A DNA stretch of 6,903 nucleotides from NCBI GenBank assembly GCA_910578845.1, contig CAJTSL010000038.1, positions 1 through 6,903 on the forward strand, written 5' to 3'. The stretch is from an uncultured Lachnospiraceae bacterium. GTDB taxonomy: Bacteria; Bacillota; Clostridia; Lachnospirales; Lachnospiraceae. Position numbers and translations under genes: made by a program. The notes under the pieces were generated by a model. That model had not been told where the DNA came from. It did not search any database and saw nothing but the letters and a program-made list of their open reading frames with translations. Shown here in pieces: positions 1 through 5,580 of the stretch (the stretch's first letter is position 1; every line of letters starts with the position of its first letter).

Positions 1-8
1 TTATAGAA

Positions 9-38
9 ACTTGTTAACCAAGTAGTCTTATTGACTAC
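9..38. promoter_or_regulatory. Two adjacent short dyads upstream of the first recombinase gene
   Basis: Bases 9-13 (ACTTG) and 19-23 (CAAGT) form an imperfect palindrome. Bases 22-27 (GTAGTC) and 33-38 (GACTAC) form a 6-bp inverted repeat with a 5-base centre. Together they fill most of the short leader before the gene that starts at 66. Such dyads could be an operator for autoregulation or half-sites bound by the recombinase itself. No convincing -35/-10 pair was found in this leader, so the promoter may lie before the window. The dyads are visible; the role is inferred, and short dyads also arise by chance. Confidence 0.3.
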
Positions 39-65
39 ATCATTATTATACTAGGGGGCGGTATA

Positions 66-1886
66 ATGGCAAGGACTAAGGACAGGGCAAGGCAGGAAAT
101 AAAGACCATTGCTGCTGCAAAGGTCTCAGCAGGAGCCCTGACGAAAACCCCGGCATTCAGAACTGCCACTTATGCAAGGCTTTCTGTTGACAGCGCTGTT
201 ACAGAAAGCGATTCCATCAACAGCCAGCAGATGCTCATGCGTGACTATATAAAGGGAAGGGATGAGTTTTCCCTTGTCAGAGAGTATAAGGATGACGGGA
301 TCAGCGGCACCCGGTTTGACCGCCGGGCATTCGACAGCCTGCTTGAGGAAGTGAGAAAAGGGAATATCAACTGTATTATTGTAAAGGATTTTTCAAGGTT
401 TGGCAGGGACCATATCGAAGTAGGGAATTATCTGGAAAAAATATTCCCGTTCCTCGGAGTAAGATTTATTTCCGTAAATGATGGCTATGACAGTTTTGAT
501 AGAGACAGTGCGGATAAAAAGCTGGCAGTTATCTTAAAAAATCTTGTCAATGAATATATTGCCAAGGACACTTCCGTAAAAGTAGCGTCCAGTTACGTGA
601 CAAAGCAGGAGAATGGGGAATATGACGGTGGGTGTGCGCCTTATGGGTATGCCTTTGCTGATGAGAGGAAAACAAGGTTTGTAGTGGATGAGAGACCGGC
701 AGAGATCATAAAGGATATTTTTGCATGGACTTTGCAGGGGGATTCCGCGCTGGCTATTGTAAAGCGGCTGACAGAAAAAAATATCAATCCGCCGAAAGCC
801 TATCAGGACACAGGAAAGTTTATCCGGCAGGAGAAGGAACGCCGCTACTGGAATGAGTTTACAGTAAATTCTATCCTGCAGAATCTGGCATATACCGGAC
901 ATATGGCGCTCCATAAATGGAAAGAATCAAAGGCGGAAGGTATCAGCCCTTATAAGCTGGATGAAACGGAGTGGAAGATAACGAGGAATACCCACGAAGC
1001 CATTATTACAGAGCATGATTTCAGCCTCGTGCAGGAAATCTTAAGGGCAAGGAAGGAGCGGCATAAGAGACAGAATGCTATGGATGAAACTATTATCCGT
1101 CCGGAAAACCTGTTAAAAGGAAAAGTGTTCTGTGGAGACTGCCTTGTGCCTGCGTCAAGAATGGGATCAAATTATCAAAGAAAGATTGGAAAAGTCCGTA
1201 TCTACCGTTACCGCTGCCGGACTTACAGGGAAAAAGGGGAGAAAGAGTGTACTTCAAAATCTGTTTCTGAAAAGGATTTGGAGAAAATCGTTTATCAGGC
1301 AGTCATGGCATTTATCCAGCAGGTGGAATGTCTGGATGATATGGTCTCACGCTTCCACAGCGAGTTTTTTCATAAGATGCAAAGGAGCATAGAAAAAGAA
1401 AAGGGTATAGCAGAGAGGGCGATCCGGCAGGGGAAGAATGAAAAGATATTCTTATATAAAGAATACAGCAGCCGGGAACATAACGCGAAACATAGCAGTA
1501 CAGAGCAAGTCTGTAAAGATGAAATTCCAGACAGTAATAAGGAGTGGTATCTGAAGGAAAAACAGAAGAAAGACAGAGAGATTCGTTACCATGAAGAGAG
1601 GAAAACGCAGTTGGAAGAAAAGACAGCATTTTTTGAGCGGTTGGAGAAGGAACAGGCAGGATGGATAAAGGAAATATTATCTTATAAAGATATAACCTCG
1701 GATGAAGAAGGACTGACCGCACAGATGGCTTCCATATTTGTAGATAAGGTTTTTCTGTATGATGGGAAGAGGGTGGAAGTCGTATTGAACTTTAAAGATG
1801 AATACCAAACGCTGTGCCAGCTTATTGATGAGAGCCTGTATTCCCATATGGGGCAGGTTCGGGGAACAGAAGAAGGGAGGGGTTAG
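66..1886 (+). CDS. Large serine recombinase (site-specific integrase/excisionase), first of a tandem pair
   Basis: This is a 606-residue serine recombinase that would bind attachment sites in DNA, cut both strands through a phosphoserine link and rejoin them after subunit rotation. The resolvase-type catalytic domain spans about residues 33-180. It contains YARLS, with nucleophile S40 and R38, and SRFGRD, with R111 and R114. The recombinase DNA-binding domain follows (about 195-330), then a zinc ribbon with C356, C359, C384 and C395. A highly charged coiled-coil stretch covers about 435-570, and the C-terminal module of clostridial recombinases ends the protein. The ATG at 66 follows AGGGGG at 53-58, seven bases upstream. 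About 32 residues precede the catalytic domain, more than in the second protein. The coiled-coil segment around 450-520 looks less regular than usual. The gene is intact and probably heads an operon with the next recombinase. Family assignment is very secure; the element and target site are unknown. Confidence 0.95.
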   Translation: MARTKDRARQEIKTIAAAKVSAGALTKTPAFRTATYARLSVDSAVTESDSINSQQMLMRDYIKGRDEFSLVREYKDDGISGTRFDRRAFDSLLEEVRKGNINCIIVKDFSRFGRDHIEVGNYLEKIFPFLGVRFISVNDGYDSFDRDSADKKLAVILKNLVNEYIAKDTSVKVASSYVTKQENGEYDGGCAPYGYAFADERKTRFVVDERPAEIIKDIFAWTLQGDSALAIVKRLTEKNINPPKAYQDTGKFIRQEKERRYWNEFTVNSILQNLAYTGHMALHKWKESKAEGISPYKLDETEWKITRNTHEAIITEHDFSLVQEILRARKERHKRQNAMDETIIRPENLLKGKVFCGDCLVPASRMGSNYQRKIGKVRIYRYRCRTYREKGEKECTSKSVSEKDLEKIVYQAVMAFIQQVECLDDMVSRFHSEFFHKMQRSIEKEKGIAERAIRQGKNEKIFLYKEYSSREHNAKHSSTEQVCKDEIPDSNKEWYLKEKQKKDREIRYHEERKTQLEEKTAFFERLEKEQAGWIKEILSYKDITSDEEGLTAQMASIFVDKVFLYDGKRVEVVLNFKDEYQTLCQLIDESLYSHMGQVRGTEEGRG

Positions 1887-1890
1887 GATG
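1874..1890 (+). promoter_or_regulatory. Ribosome binding site and coupled start for the second recombinase
   Basis: The purine tract AGGGAGGGG at 1874-1882 lies just before the ATG at 1888 and inside the last codons of the upstream gene, whose TAG is at 1884-1886. Only base 1887 separates stop and start. This placement, and the fact that the catalytic motif begins within ten residues of 1888, fixes the start here rather than at the in-frame ATG at 1798. Terminating ribosomes from the first gene can re-initiate directly, which would keep the two recombinases at linked levels. Confidence 0.85.
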
Positions 1891-3453
1891 AACGAAACAA
1901 CAGTTGCTTTATATATGAGGCTTTCAAGGGAAGATGATAAAGCCATTGAAAATGGCTTGGTGAAGGATGAGAGCAATAGTATCAGCAACCAGAGGAAGCT
2001 CCTGCTTGGATTCCTGAAAAAGAAACCGGAGTTTGCGGACAGCCCTATTGTCCAGTATGTGGATGACGGTTATTCAGGTACCGGTTTTGAAAGACCGGGT
2101 TTTGTGGAGATGATGGACGGGGTAAAGAAAGGAAAAATACAGTGCGTCATTGTCAAGGATTTTTCCCGGTTTGGCAGGGATTACATAGAGCTTGGGGATT
2201 ATATCGAGCACATTTTCCCTTTCATGCAGGTGCGCTTTATTGCAGTCAATGATGGCTATGACAGTGAAGAATACAGGGGAAAGACACCAGACATTGATGT
2301 GCCTTTCCGCAACCTTGCCTATTCCCTCTACAGTCAGGATATTTCGGACAAGATAAAGTCATCCCTTGCAGTGCGGAGGAAAAAGGGGCTGTATGTAGGT
2401 TCTATTCCGCTTTATGGCTACCAGAGAGATGAGGAAGGCTTTCTTACGCCGGATGAAGAGACTAAAGGGATAGTGCAGAGGATATACAGGGAATACCTTT
2501 CAGGAACAGGGCTTGCGGAGCTGGCAAGGAAATTGAATGGGGAAGGAATACCTTCCCCGAAACAGCACAAGATTAATAAAGGGCTTCTGCGTGGGGAGAA
2601 GGGAAAAAATTTTGAAGGAAAGAATTGTGTCTGGCTTCCTACCACGCTACAGCAGATCCTTCGGAATGAAACTTATACAGGTGTGTTATCTTCCGGCGCT
2701 TATAAAAGCGGTCCTCTTGGGAGTGGGAAACGTGTCTTTGTGCCGGAGGATGAGCGTGTCCGCGTAGAAAATGCCCATCCGGCAATCATAGATAGAGACA
2801 CTTTCAGGGAAGTACAGGAGAGGATGAAGAAGAAAAAGCATGGTGAAGCACAGCAGTTTTGGCTGAAAGGGCTTGTGCGGTGTGGGGAATGCGGCCGGCT
2901 TATGGTGAGAGATAAGAAGCGGTTGCGGTGCAGGTATCAGAAATTTACAGAACACAGGAATGTGGAGAGCATCCCGGAAGCAGAGTTAGAGGGGATTGTA
3001 TGGAAAGCTGTGGAGATTCAGCTACAATTCTTGGAAGAAAAGGAGGCAGTATTCCAGAGGGAAAAAGAACTGTGTGAAGAGAAGCGTAAGAAACTTTTTC
3101 CAGAGATTAAAATGAAGAAGATGCAGGCAGAGAAGAAAAAAGAAGAGATTAAGCAACTTTACCATCAGTACAGGCAGGGAAAAATGGGAAAGGCAGAGTA
3201 TCTTGCGAGGAAGAAATGGGAAGGGAATCTTGTGGAAGAGATGGAGGCAGAGCTTGCTGGGCTGGAAGCAGAGGAAGAGGGGCTGTATCAGAGGATAGAA
3301 GAGATAGATTCAGATGGTGTTACCTTGGTGGAATGGCTGGGATGCAGGAAGGATAAGAGAAGTTTGTTGCAGTGCTTGATTGAAAGTGTTGAAGTGAATG
3401 AGCATAATAGAATTAATATTATATGGCATTTTCAAGATAAGGTAAAAAGGTAA
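1888..3453 (+). CDS. Large serine recombinase, second of a tandem pair
   Basis: This 521-residue protein is a paralogue of the upstream recombinase and shares its domain order. The catalytic domain spans about residues 5-155, with YMRLS (R11, nucleophile S13) and SRFGRD (R94, R97). The block around VKDFSRFGRD and the following FPF and NDGYDS motifs are nearly identical in both proteins, which points to an old duplication. A recombinase domain covers about 170-310. The zinc-ribbon region has C332, C335 and C348, but no cysteine where the upstream protein has C395; H356 is the nearest possible substitute. A long Glu/Lys-rich coiled coil spans about 383-475, and a short beta-rich C-terminal module follows. 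Tandem recombinases of this kind can act together, as CcrA and CcrB do in staphylococcal cassettes, so the pair may form a mixed integration complex; that part is inference. A U-rich hairpin follows 11 bases after the stop. Confidence 0.94.
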   Translation: MNETTVALYMRLSREDDKAIENGLVKDESNSISNQRKLLLGFLKKKPEFADSPIVQYVDDGYSGTGFERPGFVEMMDGVKKGKIQCVIVKDFSRFGRDYIELGDYIEHIFPFMQVRFIAVNDGYDSEEYRGKTPDIDVPFRNLAYSLYSQDISDKIKSSLAVRRKKGLYVGSIPLYGYQRDEEGFLTPDEETKGIVQRIYREYLSGTGLAELARKLNGEGIPSPKQHKINKGLLRGEKGKNFEGKNCVWLPTTLQQILRNETYTGVLSSGAYKSGPLGSGKRVFVPEDERVRVENAHPAIIDRDTFREVQERMKKKKHGEAQQFWLKGLVRCGECGRLMVRDKKRLRCRYQKFTEHRNVESIPEAELEGIVWKAVEIQLQFLEEKEAVFQREKELCEEKRKKLFPEIKMKKMQAEKKKEEIKQLYHQYRQGKMGKAEYLARKKWEGNLVEEMEAELAGLEAEEEGLYQRIEEIDSDGVTLVEWLGCRKDKRSLLQCLIESVEVNEHNRINIIWHFQDKVKR

Positions 3454-3464
3454 TAAGTATATTC

Positions 3465-3517
3465 TAAAAGCAACCAAAAGGCAAAATATATTTGTACTAA
3501 ATGGTTGCTTTTATTAT
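3465..3517 (+). terminator. Probable intrinsic terminator of the recombinase operon
   Basis: TAAAAGCAACCA (3465-3476) pairs perfectly with TGGTTGCTTTTA (3502-3513), giving a 12-bp stem with a 25-base A+T-rich loop. The 3' arm runs into a U-rich tail (TTTTATTAT). It starts 11 bases after the recombinase stop codon. The large loop and interrupted T tract make it weaker than a textbook terminator. An inverted repeat at an element end is an alternative reading. Confidence 0.65.
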
Positions 3518-3541
3518 ACATGAGTAAATAATTTAAATTGG

Positions 3542-3572
3542 ATAGTAGAAATGTAATATTTTTGTCTACTAT
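3542..3572. repeat. 8-bp inverted repeat with 15-base spacer
   Basis: ATAGTAGA at 3542-3549 is the exact reverse complement of TCTACTAT at 3565-3572. The A+T-rich spacer contains TATTTTTG. No T tract follows, so it is not a typical terminator. It could be a protein-binding dyad such as a recombinase half-site pair, or a chance pairing in A+T-rich DNA. Confidence 0.35.
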
Positions 3573-3586
3573 ATTGCATTAAATTG

Positions 3587-3615
3587 TTGAGATTACAAGT
3601 TTAATATGATATAAA
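3587..3615 (+). promoter_or_regulatory. Possible promoter inside the intergenic gap
   Basis: TTGAGA at 3587-3592 and TATAAA at 3610-3615 are separated by 17 bases and match sigma-A type boxes at four and five of six positions. A transcript would begin near 3622 and meet the terminator ending at about 3714, giving an RNA of roughly 90 bases. A+T-rich DNA often yields such matches by chance, so this is only a candidate. Confidence 0.25.
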
Positions 3616-3679
3616 TAATAATAAGACTATAAGGGCATATGTATGAGGGGATAATATTTTTATTATGTGAAGATGTGAC

Positions 3680-3714
3680 ACCGCGAGAGGCATTATGTGC
3701 TTTTGGCGGTTTTT
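3680..3714 (+). terminator. Strong intrinsic terminator, plus strand
   Basis: ACCGC (3680-3684) pairs with GCGGT (3706-3710). After one G-G mismatch, bases 3686-3692 pair with 3698-3704, including two G-U pairs, around the 5-base loop TTATG. The stem ends in a run of five T (3710-3714). This is the only G+C-rich patch in the gap and fits a Rho-independent terminator well. It sits about 230 bases past the recombinases. It may be a second terminator for that operon, the end of a small RNA, or the remains of a gene displaced by insertion. Confidence 0.8.
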
Positions 3715-3749
3715 ATTAGAATACAGCAAAGTAGGATTGAGAGATAGGC

Positions 3750-3781
3750 AAGATGCCAAGTTTTTATAAACCTGGCATCTT
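3750..3781. terminator. Hairpin overlapping the 3' end of the antiporter gene
   Basis: AAGATGCCA (3750-3758) pairs with TGGCATCTT (3773-3781). After one mismatch, G3760-C3771 and three A-T pairs continue the stem to the loop at 3764-3767. The antiporter stop codon (minus strand, 3766-3764) lies in that loop. The stem is stable, but neither side carries a good T tract: TTTAAA follows on the plus strand and GCCTATCT on the minus strand. It probably ends or protects the antiporter mRNA, possibly in both directions. The hairpin is certain as sequence; its terminator function is moderate. Confidence 0.5.
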
Positions 3782-5413
3782 TAAAGGATATGATCGATAT
3801 TGCATGCTGACACTAGAAATTAATATTTTTTTAATCTTTGCTTGAATCAGTTTTTCGGTTTCTATAAACCGCAAATGGAATGTATATTGGCGAGATAGAT
3901 CCGCTCTTTTTCTGATTGTATAATAACATAATATATCTAAGATTATGTATATTAATGCGAATGAGAGTATTTTGTCGCATAGTGTGCACATAGAGGGTGC
4001 AATTACAAAGTGGCAAAGGCATAGATAAATGAAAGAAGATACATAAATTATAAGAATACTAAATCTTTCGTATAATGCCAATATTCCAGCGAGAAGAAAA
4101 CTAATGATACTTACAAAATATATGGATAGACCATATGGTAATTGAGCAAGCCTTAAATACTCAATTTTACCACCTGTATTATCTGCTGTAATTTGTAGAG
4201 TATCTGAGGTTAAGGAACTGGCAGCGGTTAAGCTTCCAGAAATGGCGGCTGCTACAGAAATAATTTGTATATTGTCTATAGGAACATGGTTTGTTAGTTG
4301 TATGGCTAAAGGAATAAATAGCCCGAATGTTCCGTAGGCTGATCCGGTAAAAAATGCAAACAGCCCAGAAAAAATATATATTACGACCGGAAGAAATATA
4401 GCAGGAAAATTTGTTGAGTTAGTACATAATGCAATATTCTCACCCATATTTAATAATTGGTTACATATGTTGGTTAGTAACCAAATAGAAAATAATAGCG
4501 TGGACAATTCCCAAGCAGATTCAAGAGTTTTCTTTATGCATGGTGCAAATTGCTTTTTATTTAGGACACCCGTTATAGAGAAAAGTGGAATTGCCAGTAA
4601 TATACTGAGCAGAGCACTTTTTATTACAGCATTAGAGCAAGGATATACAAAAGTCATAAATAAAAGACTTCCTATCAGAGTAGAGAGGATAAAGCATATT
4701 GAGGCTATCTTTGGCGTAGCTTTATCCATTTTTTTGTAGGTAGCATTATTTTGTGCTTTTATTATATGGTTTGGAACTGAGTTGAACGCCATAGGTTTAA
4801 ACAGTCCAACTATAATCACGATAGTTATGCCAAGGTATGCGGAAAAATTGTACGACAATATATTGTATATGGTGGTTTCATTTATACCTGAAATTATTAA
4901 GGTGTTTTTTATAACTGGCATCCACGAGGAAAATGGTGAAAGACAGCAACAAGAAACAGCAATAATATTGATGAGATAAGTAGTCTTTTCTTTAGAAAAT
5001 CCTTGCCTTTGAGCTGCACTAGTAAGAATCAAACCAATTGCCATACACAGCAAATAATCGTCTAAACTTAAAATAATACCTAAAACCAATAGTGTCGTAA
5101 TCACTTTTGCTTTAGTATTTATATGTCCTTCTGTTAAAGCAGTTATTATACTGATCGCATTAGAAAATGTGAGCAAGTATACAAGAAAAAATAGAAGAAG
5201 GATACTTAATAATACAGTTACATTGTCAATAAATGTGGTGCAAAAGATATTTTGTACGGCGGCAATGGTATGAATGCTTAAACCATTGATAATATAGAAT
5301 ATTGCCAATCCAACAATAATTCCAGTAAATAATGACCGCATTGTACCTTTTTTGCAGAGCAAACAAATGGTGGTTACTAGAATCGGTGATACTGAGATAA
5401 ACATTGCTAACAT
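3764..5413 (-). CDS. NhaC-family Na+/H+ or metabolite antiporter with C-terminal extension
   Basis: This 549-residue integral membrane protein has a dozen or more hydrophobic segments. Motifs of the NhaC family appear in order: LSLDDYL (D118, D119), SKEK (140-143), SPFSSW (159-164), FFTGSAYGTF (354-363), SDT (403-405) and QLPYG (424-428). Family members exchange Na+ for H+, or couple ion gradients to organic acids or amino acids (for example the malate-lactate exchanger MleN); the substrate here cannot be told. The usual family segment GDHCSPISDT is changed to TAASSLTSDT (396-405), losing the Asp and Pro, so it is a divergent member. The family fold should end near residue 448. About 100 more residues follow, with two further hydrophobic segments (452-472, 482-498) and a basic tail. 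The ATG at 5413 is supported by TAAGGAGGG six bases upstream. The gene is convergent with the recombinases and divergent from the next gene. Confidence 0.87.
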   Translation of the reverse strand: MLAMFISVSPILVTTICLLCKKGTMRSLFTGIIVGLAIFYIINGLSIHTIAAVQNIFCTTFIDNVTVLLSILLLFFLVYLLTFSNAISIITALTEGHINTKAKVITTLLVLGIILSLDDYLLCMAIGLILTSAAQRQGFSKEKTTYLINIIAVSCCCLSPFSSWMPVIKNTLIISGINETTIYNILSYNFSAYLGITIVIIVGLFKPMAFNSVPNHIIKAQNNATYKKMDKATPKIASICFILSTLIGSLLFMTFVYPCSNAVIKSALLSILLAIPLFSITGVLNKKQFAPCIKKTLESAWELSTLLFSIWLLTNICNQLLNMGENIALCTNSTNFPAIFLPVVIYIFSGLFAFFTGSAYGTFGLFIPLAIQLTNHVPIDNIQIISVAAAISGSLTAASSLTSDTLQITADNTGGKIEYLRLAQLPYGLSIYFVSIISFLLAGILALYERFSILIIYVSSFIYLCLCHFVIAPSMCTLCDKILSFALIYIILDILCYYTIRKRADLSRQYTFHLRFIETEKLIQAKIKKILISSVSMQYRSYPLKMPGL

Positions 5414-5419
5414 AATGAG

Positions 5420-5428
5420 CCCTCCTTA
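5420..5428 (-). promoter_or_regulatory. Near-perfect ribosome binding site of the antiporter gene
   Basis: Read on the minus strand this is TAAGGAGGG, followed by six bases and the ATG at 5413. It strongly favours this start over the nearby internal ATG three codons further in. Confidence 0.85.
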
Positions 5429-5442
5429 TATTTTTTCTTTTT

Positions 5443-5471
5443 ATTATAATGAGGGAATAGTAAAAGGTCAT
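5443..5471 (-). promoter_or_regulatory. Probable sigma-A promoter of the antiporter gene
   Basis: On the minus strand a perfect TATAAT (5448-5443) lies 17 bases downstream of ATGACC (5471-5466), which matches TTGACA at four of six positions. The predicted start near 5436 gives a leader of about 23 bases that still contains the whole ribosome binding site. No riboswitch or attenuator fits in so short a leader. Confidence 0.6.
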
Positions 5472-5514
5472 AAAATGAATGTATAGAGAGCCGATAATTT
5501 AAAAGGAAAAAAAA

Positions 5515-5555
5515 GATAAACCTTAATAAAAAAGAGATAAAAATGGGATAAAAAT
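5515..5555 (+). repeat. Helically phased GATAAA repeats upstream of the last gene
   Basis: GATAAA occurs at 5515, 5536 and 5547. The last two copies extend to GATAAAAAT, an exact 9-bp direct repeat. The spacings of 21 and 11 bases are close to whole helical turns, so the copies face the same side of the DNA. They lie 26-66 bases before the start at 5581, where an activator site, bent DNA or UP-like element could act. No confident -35/-10 pair was found for that gene. Low sequence complexity makes chance plausible. Confidence 0.3.
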
Positions 5556-5580
5556 ACTATGATGACGAGTGGGGTAGATT

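Larger units (their letters stand above)
3454..3763. other. Non-coding gap at the composition boundary
   Basis: This 310-base stretch between the recombinase operon and the convergent antiporter gene has no credible protein-coding gene. It contains a hairpin terminator candidate at 3465-3517, an 8-bp dyad at 3542-3572, a possible promoter at 3587-3615, a strong terminator at 3680-3714 and part of the hairpin at 3750-3781. Base composition falls from the moderate G+C of the recombinases to strongly A+T-rich here, so a mobile-element end or attachment site could lie in it. No duplicated att core could be identified, because the other end of the element is not in the window. Confidence 0.6.

Noticed and set aside
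43..51. Nine-base direct repeat TTATTATAC at 43-51 and 3511-3519, flanking both recombinase genes, considered as an att duplication
   Set aside because: The match is nearly all A and T, does not extend on either side, and is expected about once by chance between two A+T-rich gaps of this size.
62..67. Perfect TATAAT overlapping the start codon of the first recombinase
   Set aside because: No -35 box at suitable spacing was found, and a transcript from it would start inside the gene. The TTGACT at 31-36 is 25 bases away from it, which is too far.
534..914. Long antisense open frames within the recombinases and other genes
   Set aside because: They overlap strongly supported genes, lack ribosome binding sites and show no family motifs.
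1798..1887. Upstream in-frame ATG that would lengthen the second recombinase by 30 residues
   Set aside because: It lies inside the first recombinase gene and adds residues unlike the family N-terminus, whereas the ATG at 1888 has a strong ribosome binding site and places the catalytic motif where expected.
3639..3719. 26-codon open frame with ATG at 3639
   Set aside because: It has only GGG three bases before the ATG, runs through the terminator hairpin, and has no recognisable features.
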